DNA of 64,000 nt from Pelagibius sp. (GTDB lineage Bacteria > Pseudomonadota > Alphaproteobacteria > Kiloniellales > Kiloniellaceae): NCBI GenBank assembly GCA_028280305.1, contig JANQMC010000070.1, positions 19,357 to 83,356 on the forward strand, read 5' to 3'. Every line of letters starts with the position of its first letter. Positions within the stretch are counted from its first letter, which is position 1. The notes below the pieces were generated by a model. The model had not been told where the DNA came from. It saw only the letters and a program-made list of their open reading frames with translations, and searched no databases. The translations under genes were made by a program, and so were the position numbers. Below, in pieces: positions 26,976 through 36,048 of this stretch.

Positions 26976-29900
26976 ATGGGCGCTGCAACGCAGGGAGACG
27001 AGAAAAGACCGGAAGGCGGCGGCTACACAGCCACGGGTCCGGCCGCGGATCTTGTTGCCCGGCTCGACGCAGCCCTGGAGGGCGAGGCCTACGGCGATGC
27101 TTTCTCCCGCGGCCGCTACGCCACCGACGCCTCGATCTATCAGATCATGCCGCGCGCCGTGGTGGTGCCCAGAACCATGGCGGACGTGGAAGCCACCCTA
27201 GCCATCGCCCGCGCGGCCGGTGTGCCGGTTCTGCCGCGCGGCGGCGGCACCTCGCAATGCGGCCAGACCGTCAACGATGCCGTCGTCATCGACTTCACCA
27301 AGCACCTGAACCGCATCCTCTCCGTCGATACGGTGAACGCAACGGCGGAGGTCGAGCCCGGTCTGGTGCTGGACCATCTGAACGCCGCCCTGAAGCAGCA
27401 CGGCCTCTGGTTTCCGGTCGACGTCTCCACCGCCTCGCGCGCGACCCTGGGCGGCATGGCAGCGAACAACTCCTGCGGCGCGCGTTCCATCCGCTACGGC
27501 ACCATGCGCGACAACGTGCTGGGGATCGACGCCCTGCTGGCCGACGGCAGCCGCATGGATTTCGGCCCGGTGCCCCAGGATCTGGCCGGGGTCAACAGCC
27601 CGAGCCCGAAACATGATCTGTTCCGCGAGCTGCTCGACCTCGGCCAGCGCGAAGCGGAGGAAATCAAGGCACGGTTTCCCGACCTGATGCGCCGGGTCGG
27701 CGGCTACAACATCGATGCGCTGGTGCCCAACGGCCCCGCCAACAACCTCTCGCATCTGCTGGTCGGCTCCGAAGGCACACTGGCGGTCAGCGAGAAGATC
27801 AAGCTGCAGCTCGCCCCCCTGCCGAAGAACAAAGTGCTGGGAATCTGTCATTTCCCGAGCTTTTACGAGGCGATGGATTCGGCGCGCCATCTGGTCACCC
27901 TGGGCCCGACGGCGGTGGAACTGATTGACCGCACGATGATCGAGCTGAGCCGCGACATCCCGCTCTTCCGGCCCATTGTCGACCGCTTCGTGCGTGGCGA
28001 GCCGGAAGCCCTGCTTCTCGTCGAGTTCGCCGAGGAAGACCAGGACGAGAACCTCCGCCGCCTGCAGGCCCTGGGCGATATGATGGCGGCGCTCGGTTTT
28101 CGCTGGGGCGATCCGGGCAAGAAGGACGGCGGCGTGGTGGAGGCCATCGACCCGGACTTCCAGAAACAGATCTTCGGTGTCCGCGCCCAGGGCCTCAACA
28201 TCATGATGTCCATGAAGGCGGAGGGAAAACCGGTTTCCTTCGTCGAAGACTGTGCTGTGCGTCTGGAGGACCTGGCCGACTACACCCAGCGTCTGACGGA
28301 GATCTTCCACAAACACGGCACCACCGGCACCTGGTACGCCCATGCCTCGGTCGGCACCCTGCACGTCCGTCCGGTGCTGAATCTGCGCCTGGATAACGAC
28401 GTGAAGGCGATGCGGGCCATCGCCGAAGAAGCTTTCGAGATGGTGCGCGAATACCGCGGCTCCCACTCCGGCGAGCACGGCGACGGCATCGTCCGGTCGG
28501 AGTTCCACCGCGAGATGTTCGGCGACCGCATGGTCGAGAGTTTCGAGTGGGTGAAAGACCGCCTGGACCCCGACGCGCTGTTGAACCCAGGCAAGATCGT
28601 ACGGCCGCCGAAAATGGACGACCGCAACCTGTTCCGCTATCCGCCCGACTACAAGGTGCCGGAACTGCGCAGCGTCTTTGATTGGGCCGGCTACCCCGGG
28701 GCCGGGCGCGGCCTGCAGGGCGCGGTGGAGATGTGCAACAACAACGGCGCCTGCCGCAAGATCGGCGACGGCGTGATGTGCCCCTCCTACCGTGTCACCC
28801 GCAACGAGCGGGATCTTGTGCGCGGCCGCGCCAACACGCTGCGCCTGGCGATCTCCGGCCAATTGGGGCCTGAGGCCATGACCGCCGACGCCATGGCGGA
28901 TACCATGAAGCTCTGCGTCTCCTGCAAGGGCTGCCGCCGCGAATGCCCGACCGGCGTCGATATGGCGAAGATGAAGATCGAGGTATTGGCGGCCCGCGCC
29001 GAAAAGCACGGCCTTTCCCTGCGCGACCGCATGGTCGCAAATCTCCCACGCTATGCCCCCTGGGCGGCGCGTTTCGCCGGATTGATGAACCTGCGCGACC
29101 GCCTGCCGGGCGCAGCGAAGCTTTCGGAAATCTTGCTCGGCCTCAGCGCCGAGCGCAGGCTGCCGCTCTGGCATAGCGAGCCCTACCGGCCTGATCCAGG
29201 GGAGAACGACGCAGCGGAGATCATCCTCTTCGCCGATACCTTCAACCGCTACTTCGAGCCGGAAAACCTGCGCGCCGCCGAAACGGTGTTGCGCCGCGCC
29301 GGCCTGAAGGTGGGGCATGCCCTGCCGGAAAACAGCACGCGGCCACTGTGCTGCGGGCGTACCTATCTGGCTGCCGGGCTGGTCGAGGACGCCAAGGCGG
29401 AGATGCGGCGCACCATCGCGGCGGTGAAGCCGGTGCTGGAGCGCGGCGGTTTCGTCGTCGGGCTCGAACCCTCCTGCCTCCTCACCTTCCGCGACGAGGC
29501 CCCTGCCCTGCTGGGCGACGACTGGTCGGCCGAACTTGGCAGCCGGGTCCTGCTGTTCGAGGAGTTCATCGCCCGAAAGCAGGAAGCCGGGGACTTCGAC
29601 CTTCCCCTTGGGTCCTTGGCCCAGAACAAGGCCCTTCTGCACGGCCACTGCCATCAGAAAGCCTTCAACGCTGTTACACCGGTGCAGCAGGTTCTCGGCA
29701 AGATCCCCGGACTTGCGGTAGACTTGGTCGAGTCGTCCTGCTGCGGGATGGCCGGGGCTTTCGGCTATCAGGCCGAGACGCTGGAGGTTTCCCGCGCCAT
29801 GGGCGAGCTCAGCCTGCTGCCGGCGGTGCGGGCGGCGGACAAGGATACGATTGTGGTGGCCGACGGCACCTCCTGCCGGCATCAGATCGCCGACGGCAGC

Positions 29901-29981
29901 AGCCGGGAGGCGGTCCATGTCGCCGTGGTGCTGGAGCGCGCGAGCCGGGCCCCCGAGAGTCATGAGTTGGGAATGCAATGA
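26976..29981 (+). CDS. FAD/4Fe-4S D-2-hydroxyacid dehydrogenase (YdiJ-like)
   Basis: A 1001-residue fused oxidoreductase. The N-terminal half is a VAO-type FAD-binding domain (PRGGGTSQC at about 87-95) plus FAD-oxidase C-terminal domain with HVRPVLNL and GSHSGEHGDG. Then come an iron-sulfur region (CNNNGACRKIGDGVMCPS and CVSCKGCRRECPTG) and a C-terminal CCG domain (LCCGRTY and SSCCGMAGAFG). This architecture is that of YdiJ/D-2-hydroxyglutarate or D-lactate-type dehydrogenases that feed electrons to the respiratory chain. ATG at 26976 follows GAGGCGG. Its stop overlaps the GntR start (ATGA). Confidence 0.9.
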   Translation: MGAATQGDEKRPEGGGYTATGPAADLVARLDAALEGEAYGDAFSRGRYATDASIYQIMPRAVVVPRTMADVEATLAIARAAGVPVLPRGGGTSQCGQTVNDAVVIDFTKHLNRILSVDTVNATAEVEPGLVLDHLNAALKQHGLWFPVDVSTASRATLGGMAANNSCGARSIRYGTMRDNVLGIDALLADGSRMDFGPVPQDLAGVNSPSPKHDLFRELLDLGQREAEEIKARFPDLMRRVGGYNIDALVPNGPANNLSHLLVGSEGTLAVSEKIKLQLAPLPKNKVLGICHFPSFYEAMDSARHLVTLGPTAVELIDRTMIELSRDIPLFRPIVDRFVRGEPEALLLVEFAEEDQDENLRRLQALGDMMAALGFRWGDPGKKDGGVVEAIDPDFQKQIFGVRAQGLNIMMSMKAEGKPVSFVEDCAVRLEDLADYTQRLTEIFHKHGTTGTWYAHASVGTLHVRPVLNLRLDNDVKAMRAIAEEAFEMVREYRGSHSGEHGDGIVRSEFHREMFGDRMVESFEWVKDRLDPDALLNPGKIVRPPKMDDRNLFRYPPDYKVPELRSVFDWAGYPGAGRGLQGAVEMCNNNGACRKIGDGVMCPSYRVTRNERDLVRGRANTLRLAISGQLGPEAMTADAMADTMKLCVSCKGCRRECPTGVDMAKMKIEVLAARAEKHGLSLRDRMVANLPRYAPWAARFAGLMNLRDRLPGAAKLSEILLGLSAERRLPLWHSEPYRPDPGENDAAEIILFADTFNRYFEPENLRAAETVLRRAGLKVGHALPENSTRPLCCGRTYLAAGLVEDAKAEMRRTIAAVKPVLERGGFVVGLEPSCLLTFRDEAPALLGDDWSAELGSRVLLFEEFIARKQEAGDFDLPLGSLAQNKALLHGHCHQKAFNAVTPVQQVLGKIPGLAVDLVESSCCGMAGAFGYQAETLEVSRAMGELSLLPAVRAADKDTIVVADGTSCRHQIADGSSREAVHVAVVLERASRAPESHELGMQ

Positions 29982-30646
29982 GCCTGACGGAAACCATCGA
30001 CCGCCGCCCGCTGCACCACGAACTGGTGGACCGGCTGCGTGACATGATCATCGAAGGACAGCTTGAGGCGGGGCAGAAGATCTCCGAGAAGGCGCTCTGT
30101 GAGCGCTTCGGCGTTTCCCGCACCCCCCTGCGCGAAGCCGTGAAGATACTCGCGGCCGAGGGCTTTCTGGATCTGACGCCGCACCGCGGCGCCTCGGTCG
30201 TGAAACTCACCCTGAAGGACTTCGAAGAAGCGCTGCCGATCATGGGCGCGCTGGACGCCGTCGCCGGGGAGCTGGCCTGCCAGAACGCGACGGAAGCCGA
30301 GATCGCCGAACTTGAAGAGCTGACCGCGCGGATGACGGAGCGCTTCGAGGCCGAGGACCTTGCCGGCTACTACAAGCTGAATTCCCGCATCCACCAGCTG
30401 ATCATGGAGATGGCGCGCAACCCGACCCTGACCCGCTCGACCCGGGTCTTGTCGGAGCGTATGCGCCGCGCCCGCTATGAACTGGTGATGTCACCGGCGC
30501 GTTGGGCCCAGGCCGTGGAAGAACACCAGGCCATGGTGAAAGCGATCCGCAACCGCAAGGGCGTGCAGCTCGGCCGCATCATGAAGGTCCACGTCATCCA
30601 CAAGCTGCAGGACCTGCAGGCTCACCTCTTCGCCGACGAGCACTAG
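29978..30646 (+). CDS. GntR-family regulator (FadR/FCD type)
   Basis: A 222-residue repressor-type regulator. It has an N-terminal winged helix (LVDRLRDMIIEGQLEAGQKISEKALCERFGVSRTPLREAVKILAAEGFL), then an all-helical FCD ligand domain (about 80-215) with metal/ligand-site residues in HQLIMEMARNP and EEHQAMVKAI. Ligands of this family are usually the organic acids whose catabolism they control. Translational coupling to the dehydrogenase (four-base overlap) suggests it controls this divergon. Confidence 0.92.
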   Translation: MSLTETIDRRPLHHELVDRLRDMIIEGQLEAGQKISEKALCERFGVSRTPLREAVKILAAEGFLDLTPHRGASVVKLTLKDFEEALPIMGALDAVAGELACQNATEAEIAELEELTARMTERFEAEDLAGYYKLNSRIHQLIMEMARNPTLTRSTRVLSERMRRARYELVMSPARWAQAVEEHQAMVKAIRNRKGVQLGRIMKVHVIHKLQDLQAHLFADEH

Positions 30647-30790
30647 ATCCTTCGCGGTTCCGGTCGAATCCGGTCTTAGCCGCAGTCTCAGCCTCAACAG
30701 AGGCCACCCGGCCCCGCACTCCCCCTCAGGTTGGTCAGGCCAGCAGCAATGCGAGCCTGGATTGCCGGAGGACGGGAATTCAATTCGCCC

Positions 30791-30870
30791 TGTGACATAA
30801 GTTTGCCAACAACCTGAAAATCCCGCACCATGTTCTTGTCACAAAAACTTCAAAAAACTGTCATGTGACG
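30791..30870 (+). promoter_or_regulatory. Promoter and TGTGAC-type sites of the AfuABC-like operon
   Basis: TTGTCA (30836-30841) and TGTCAT (30859-30864) are 17 bases apart, a plausible sigma-70 promoter ending 22 bases before the ATG. The same octamer family occurs three times: TGTGACAT at 30791, TTGTCACA at 30836 (reverse orientation) and TGTGACGA at 30864. This suggests an operator for an unidentified regulator. Confidence 0.45.
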
Positions 30871-30886
30871 ATAGGGAGGACACTCA

Positions 30887-31918
30887 ATGAAAAGAACGTT
30901 CGTTTTGGCTCTGGGCGCTGCGGCGCTGGGGCTTGGGGCGGCCGCTTTGCCGGCACAGGCAGCGGGCAAACTCACCTACTATTGCAGCGCCCAGGAAGAC
31001 TGGTGCCAGTTGATGGCGCGGAGCTTCGAGGAAGCCACCGGCATTGACGTCAACATGACCCGCAAGAGCTCCGGGGAGACCTATGCGCAGGTCCGCGCAG
31101 AAGCGAGCAACCCCAAGGGCGATGTTTGGTGGGGCGGCACCGGCGATCCGCATCTGCAGGCGGCCGAGGAAGGCTTGACCGAGCCCTATGTTTCCCCCAT
31201 GCGCGGCGAGCTGAACGACTGGGCCATCTCCCAGGCGAGCTCCGCCGATGACAAGACCATCGGGATCTACTCCGGCGCCCTGGGCTACGGCTACAACGAG
31301 GATCTGTTGAAGGCCAACAACCTGCCGGTTCCGGCCTGCTGGAAGGATCTGCTGAAGCCGGAGTACAAGGGCCACGTGCAGATGGCCAATCCGAATTCAT
31401 CGGGCACCGCCTACACGACGCTGGCGACCATCGTGCAGCTCTTCGGCGAAGACGAAGGCTTTGAGTTCATGAAGGGCCTTCACAAGAACATCAACCAGTA
31501 CACCAAGTCCGGCTCGGCCCCCATCAAGGCTGCAGGCCGCGGCGAAAACACCATCGGCATCGTCTTCATGCATGATGCGGTGAAACAGGCCGTCGCCGGA
31601 TTCCCGATCAAGGTCGTGGCGCCCTGCGAAGGCACCGGCTACGAGATCGGCTCCATGTCGATCATCAAAGGCGCGCGCAACCTGGAGAACGCCAAGAAGT
31701 TCTACGATTGGGCGCTCTCCAAGGAAGCCCAGACCCTGGCCCTGCAGGTAAAGGCCTATCAGGTGCCGTCCAACAAAGCCTCGGAGACCTCGCCCAAAGC
31801 GCCGGATCTTTCGAGCATCAAGCTGATCGACTACGACTTCAACAAGTACGGCTCCAGCGAAGAGCGCAAGCGCCTCTTGAAGAAGTGGGACGACGAGGTT
31901 TCGACCCTGCCGCAATAG
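30887..31918 (+). CDS. ABC transporter substrate-binding protein (AfuA/FutA-like)
   Basis: A 343-residue periplasmic binding protein with signal peptide ending PAQA. It belongs to the family annotated as iron(III)-binding (LTYYCSAQEDWCQLMARSFEEATGIDV; VWWGGTGDPHLQA; GYGYNEDLL). The paired tyrosines that bind iron in FbpA proteins are not evident; instead His229-Asp230 (FMHDAV) and a downstream Glu are present. From memory, a similar His-Asp-Glu set binds sugar phosphates in AfuA, so a phosphorylated ligand is as likely as iron. AGGGAGG precedes the ATG. It is first in a three-gene operon. Confidence 0.85.
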   Translation: MKRTFVLALGAAALGLGAAALPAQAAGKLTYYCSAQEDWCQLMARSFEEATGIDVNMTRKSSGETYAQVRAEASNPKGDVWWGGTGDPHLQAAEEGLTEPYVSPMRGELNDWAISQASSADDKTIGIYSGALGYGYNEDLLKANNLPVPACWKDLLKPEYKGHVQMANPNSSGTAYTTLATIVQLFGEDEGFEFMKGLHKNINQYTKSGSAPIKAAGRGENTIGIVFMHDAVKQAVAGFPIKVVAPCEGTGYEIGSMSIIKGARNLENAKKFYDWALSKEAQTLALQVKAYQVPSNKASETSPKAPDLSSIKLIDYDFNKYGSSEERKRLLKKWDDEVSTLPQ

Positions 31919-31922
31919 GACC

Positions 31923-34151
31923 TTGCGCAAGGTCGACACTCACCGCCGCGTCCACCCGACGATTGCCCTTTGGCTGATCGTCGGGTGGGTCGGCTTTTGC
32001 CTGCTTCCCTGGTACGGCATCGAAGACGGCTTCCTGTCGCTGATCTGGCTCTTTGACGGCTATCCCTTCGAGCCCGGCTATGCGCCGGCCCTCTTTCTTC
32101 TGCTCCAGGGCGAGAAGCTCTGGCTCGCCCCCATCGTGATCGGCCTGCTGCTGCCGATCTTCGCCCTGGCAACCGCCAAGTCGGCCAGGGCCCACTCCAC
32201 CCTGCTGATCCTGGCCGGTGCCTTCGGCTTCGGCTGGCTGATCGCCCAGGGCTTCGGCATCGGGCTGCGGGGTTTTCAGTTCGAGTGGCTGGAAGCCCTG
32301 TTCGGCCCGCTGGGCGATCGTCAGTTCGGCATGGGTTACGGCGCGCTTCTGGCCGCCACGGCCTTTCTGTTCTTTTTCACCCAGGGCATCGCGGCACGCG
32401 GCGCGATCAACGGTGATGTCTTCGTCGTCGGCTCGATCGGCTTTGTTATCGCTATCGTCACCGTCTTCGTGTTCTTCCCGATCCTGAGTCTGCTGACCAG
32501 CGCCTTCATCACCGAGGACGGCGGCTATTCCGCCGGCGTGTTCATCGCCAAGTTCTTCGACGACAAACTCTGGGGCACGGCCTGCATGACCTTCTCCGGG
32601 CGCTGCGGAGCGGCCTGGAACTCCCTGATCCTGGCGATCCTGGTCGGGGCTTCGACGACCGTCCTCGGGCTCTGCTTCGCGCTCATCGTGACCCGCACCG
32701 GTTTCCGCTTCAAACGCGGCCTGCGGGCGCTGACGGTATTGCCCATCATCACCCCGCCCTTCGTCATCGGCCTCGCCCTGATCCTGCTCTTCGGTCTCTC
32801 CGGCACGGTGACGACCTTCGTGGCGGATCTTTTCGGCGTTCAGCCGACGCGCTGGGTCTATGGCCTGCCCGGGGTGCTGATTGCCCAGATCCTGGCCTTC
32901 ACGCCCATCGCCTTTCTGGTGATGATCGGGGTGGTCGAAGGGGTCAGTCCCTCGATGGAGGAAGCCGCCCAGACCCTGCGGGCCAGCAAGTGGCATACCT
33001 TCAGGACCGTTTCCCTGCCGCTGATGCGGCCGGGCCTGGCCAATTCCTTCCTGCTCGGCTTTATCGAGAGTATGGCGGACTTCGGCAATCCGCTGGTTCT
33101 GGGCGGCAACTTCGATGTGCTCTCGACGGAGATCTTCTTTGCCATCGTCGGCGCACAGTACGATCAGGGCCGCGCCGCCGTCCTCGCCATCGTGCTGTTG
33201 GCCTTCACCCTCGGCGCCTTTTATGCGCAGCGCTTCTGGCTCGGCCGCAAGTCCTACACCACGCTGACCGGCAAGGGGGATGCCGGCGTCCATCCGCAAC
33301 TGCCGGCCCCCTTTGCCTTTGCCGTCGGCGCCATCGTGGCGGCCTGGACCTTCTTCACCATCGTCATCTACGGCATGATCTTCTACGGCAGCGTGGTGCA
33401 GCTCTGGGGCGTGAACAACACCCTTACGCTGAAGCACTACGTCACCGCCTTTGCCCTGCGCATCACCGAGGAAGGCATCCGCTGGACCGGGTCGGCCTGG
33501 GATTCCTTCTGGACCACGGTGCAGATCGCCGCCGTCTCTGCGCCCCTGACCGCCGCGGTTGGCCTTGTCACCGCCTACCTGCTGGTCCGCCAATCCTTTG
33601 CCGGCAAGAACGCTTTTGAGTTCGGCACCATGCTGTCCTTCGCCATTCCGGGCACGGTAATCGGGGTCAGCTATATCCTGGCCTTCAACGTGCCGCCGAT
33701 CGAGATCACCGGCACCGGCGTCATCCTTGTCGTCTCCTTCATCTTCCGCAACATGCCGGTCGGGGTGCGCGCCGGCATCGCCTCCATGTCGCAGCTCGAC
33801 CGCAGCCTTGATGAATCGTCGCTGACACTGGGGGCGAATTCCTGGCAGACGTTTCTGCGCGTCGTTCTGCCGCTGCTGCGCCCGGCGATCCTGGCCGCCC
33901 TGGTCTACAGCTTCGTGCGGGCGATGACGGCGGTTTCGGCGGTGATCTTTCTGGTCAGCGCCGAGTACGATATGGCCACCAGCTACATCATCGGCCGGGT
34001 CGAGAACAACGATTACGGCCTCGCCATCGCCTATTCGATGACCCTGATTTTCGTCATGCTGGGGGCCATCGGCCTTCTGCAGCTGCTGGTCGGCAAACGC
34101 AGCATCGGCCGCCGCGGCCAACAGGCCCCCGCCGCGGTGACGGCAACCTAG
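31923..34151 (+). CDS. Fused two-domain ABC permease (AfuB-like)
   Basis: A 742-residue membrane protein with two tandem ABC permease halves. Each has the cytoplasmic EAA coupling loop: EEAAQTLRASKWHTFRTVSLPLMRPGL in the first and DESSLTLGANSWQTFLRVVLPLLRPAIL in the second. About 12 or more helices, plus an extra hydrophobic N-terminal region of about 150 residues. The fusion replaces the usual permease dimer. No ATG lies near the N-terminus; TTG at 31923, four bases after the previous stop, is the likely start. It lies between the binding protein and the ATPase. Confidence 0.9.
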   Translation: MRKVDTHRRVHPTIALWLIVGWVGFCLLPWYGIEDGFLSLIWLFDGYPFEPGYAPALFLLLQGEKLWLAPIVIGLLLPIFALATAKSARAHSTLLILAGAFGFGWLIAQGFGIGLRGFQFEWLEALFGPLGDRQFGMGYGALLAATAFLFFFTQGIAARGAINGDVFVVGSIGFVIAIVTVFVFFPILSLLTSAFITEDGGYSAGVFIAKFFDDKLWGTACMTFSGRCGAAWNSLILAILVGASTTVLGLCFALIVTRTGFRFKRGLRALTVLPIITPPFVIGLALILLFGLSGTVTTFVADLFGVQPTRWVYGLPGVLIAQILAFTPIAFLVMIGVVEGVSPSMEEAAQTLRASKWHTFRTVSLPLMRPGLANSFLLGFIESMADFGNPLVLGGNFDVLSTEIFFAIVGAQYDQGRAAVLAIVLLAFTLGAFYAQRFWLGRKSYTTLTGKGDAGVHPQLPAPFAFAVGAIVAAWTFFTIVIYGMIFYGSVVQLWGVNNTLTLKHYVTAFALRITEEGIRWTGSAWDSFWTTVQIAAVSAPLTAAVGLVTAYLLVRQSFAGKNAFEFGTMLSFAIPGTVIGVSYILAFNVPPIEITGTGVILVVSFIFRNMPVGVRAGIASMSQLDRSLDESSLTLGANSWQTFLRVVLPLLRPAILAALVYSFVRAMTAVSAVIFLVSAEYDMATSYIIGRVENNDYGLAIAYSMTLIFVMLGAIGLLQLLVGKRSIGRRGQQAPAAVTAT

Positions 34152-34155
34152 TCAA

Positions 34156-35235
34156 GTGGAGCAAAGCCCCGTGCAATCAAACGCAGCTTCCGTGGTCTTC
34201 GAGAACATCACCAAGGCATTCGGCAAGGATGTGGTGGCGGTGGATGACATCTCGCTGTCGGTGGAGGCCGGCAAGCTGGTGACCCTGCTCGGCCCCTCGG
34301 GCTGCGGCAAGACCACCACGCTGCGCATGATCGCCGGCCTGGAAATGGCGACCAAGGGCCGCATCCTGATCGGCGAGCGGGATGTGACGCGGCTGCCGGC
34401 CACCGACCGCGACGTGTCGATGGTTTTTCAGTCCTACGCCCTTTTCCCCCACATGACGGTGCTGGAGAACGTGTCCTACGGCCTGAAGTTCTCAGGCTTC
34501 CCGAAGGTGGAGGTGCGCGAACGGGCGCTTGCCGGGCTCGACCTGGTCGGCCTGAAGGACTATGGCGCAAGGCTGCCGAGCGAGCTTTCCGGCGGCCAGC
34601 AGCAGCGCGTTGCGGTGGCCCGCGCTCTGGTCCTCGAACCCCAGGTTCTGCTCTTCGATGAACCGCTTTCCAACCTCGATGCCAAGCTGCGCCGTCAGGT
34701 CCGCGAAGACATCCGCGACATCCAGACCAAGCTGGGACTGACCGTGGTCTACGTCACCCACGACCAGGAAGAGGCTCTGGCGGTTTCCGACCGGATCATC
34801 GTCATGAACCGGGCGGTCATCGCCCAGGACGGCGCGCCGCGCGATCTCTATGACGCCCCGGCCAGCCGCTTCGTGGCCGACTTCATCGGCGAGGCAAACA
34901 TCTTCGACTGCACGGTGGAGAGCGTCAGCGACGGCAAGGCCGCAGTGGCCCTGGGCACTTACAGGACCGCCCTGCCGGCCCGCGGCATCCAGCCGGGCAA
35001 GGCCTTTGTCGCCGTGCGGCCCAATCGGGTCGCCATCGCAGCGGCAGGTGCGGCCAATGCCATTCCCGGCGATCTGAAAAAGATCACCTATGTCGGGCGC
35101 CACCTCGAGTATTTCATCGATACCGCGCTGGGGCCGGTCTTCGCCGTCGATCCCGACGTCAATGCCGACTTCCAGCGCGGCCAGTCGGTCAGCGTAACCT
35201 TCGCGGAGCCCGGCCCGGTCCTGCTGAGCAACTGA
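34156..35235 (+). CDS. ABC transporter ATP-binding protein (PotA/FbpC-like)
   Basis: A 359-residue ATPase that powers the importer. It has Walker A GPSGCGKT (46-53), Q-loop (VFQSYALFPHMTVLENV), signature LSGGQQQR, Walker B VLLFDEPLSNLD and the H-loop VTHDQEEAL. The C-terminal 110 residues form a TOBE-type regulatory domain. It starts with GTG at 34156, four bases after the permease stop, so the three genes are one operon. Confidence 0.92.
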   Translation: MEQSPVQSNAASVVFENITKAFGKDVVAVDDISLSVEAGKLVTLLGPSGCGKTTTLRMIAGLEMATKGRILIGERDVTRLPATDRDVSMVFQSYALFPHMTVLENVSYGLKFSGFPKVEVRERALAGLDLVGLKDYGARLPSELSGGQQQRVAVARALVLEPQVLLFDEPLSNLDAKLRRQVREDIRDIQTKLGLTVVYVTHDQEEALAVSDRIIVMNRAVIAQDGAPRDLYDAPASRFVADFIGEANIFDCTVESVSDGKAAVALGTYRTALPARGIQPGKAFVAVRPNRVAIAAAGAANAIPGDLKKITYVGRHLEYFIDTALGPVFAVDPDVNADFQRGQSVSVTFAEPGPVLLSN

Positions 35236-35354
35236 CGGCAAGCGGCTTCCTCTGCTGGCCATAGGTCAGCAAGTCTGTCGGCCACTACAAACCGAAGGCC
35301 TGGACGCAACTCTTGATCATCGCGCGGACCCGTAACCTCACCCCGAACCGCGCG

Positions 35355-35879
35355 TTATCCTGGATTGGATTTGCGGATCAGCCGTTTGAACTCGACCAGC
35401 AGAGACTCACTGGTGTTCGGGCCGGAAAGAACGCCGCGCCGTTTTCCGCTGCCGTCGAAGAGCAACAGGGTGACATGCGGAACACCGTGGGCGTCGGCCA
35501 GCGCCTGCCCGTCCGGATGACGGATATTGGCGACAACATATTGAATGTCGTCATCGTCCAACTGTGACAGTGCATCCCGCGCCTCGCTCTGCAGAGCGCG
35601 GCACAGCGAACACTGCGGATCATGGATCTGCACCACGGTCGAAGTGCCGTTGCCGATGCGCGACAGGTCCTGCTCGACAATGCCGGCATGAACAGAGCTC
35701 GCAAGATACCAGCCGCCACCGCCGACGATGGCGAGGCCTGCAACGTTGTAGCCGATGTTCCGCAGAAAATCGCGGCGGCTGCGAATCTTTTTCTTTGGCC
35801 CTGACGAGCCCGCGGTCTGTTCGCCGGGGATACTCCCCTGCTTCTTTTTAGAGGCCGTCTTGCGCTTCTGTCGCTTCAT
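35355..35879 (-). CDS. Tat-targeted thioredoxin-like protein
   Basis: A 174-residue protein. A basic N-terminus leads into SRRDFLR and a hydrophobic stretch (NVAGLAIVGGGGWYLASSVHA), a good twin-arginine signal or anchor. The following thioredoxin-like domain has VVQIHDPQCSLCRAL, i.e. a Cys-x-x-Cys redox pair after a proline-containing strand, and the cis-proline motif GVPHVTLLLFDG. It probably acts as a periplasmic thiol-disulfide protein. Partner unknown. The start at 35879 is preceded by AGGGA. Confidence 0.72.
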   Translation of the reverse strand: MKRQKRKTASKKKQGSIPGEQTAGSSGPKKKIRSRRDFLRNIGYNVAGLAIVGGGGWYLASSVHAGIVEQDLSRIGNGTSTVVQIHDPQCSLCRALQSEARDALSQLDDDDIQYVVANIRHPDGQALADAHGVPHVTLLLFDGSGKRRGVLSGPNTSESLLVEFKRLIRKSNPG

Positions 35880-36048
35880 AGCGGAATCCCTATCTGGCCG
35901 GCACCGCTCTGCGGCTGCCTGTTTCCCTTCCCTTAGGTCTGATTCACGGCGACAACCCTGGGCGCGCAACTATAGCCGCACTGAAGCCTTCAATGCAGAT
36001 CAACGATTCGTGACCGTCATACAGGGATTGCTAACTCGAGGCGCCGCC

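Noticed and set aside
27198..29978. A 926-residue open frame on the minus strand
   Set aside because: It is antisense to the FAD/Fe-S dehydrogenase, whose motifs are intact; the frame is a by-product of GC-rich codon usage and encodes a low-complexity His/Gln/Ala-rich sequence.
31839..34121. A 760-residue open frame on the minus strand
   Set aside because: Antisense to the fused ABC permease; composition is Asp/Gly/Gln-rich with no domain, as expected for a shadow frame.
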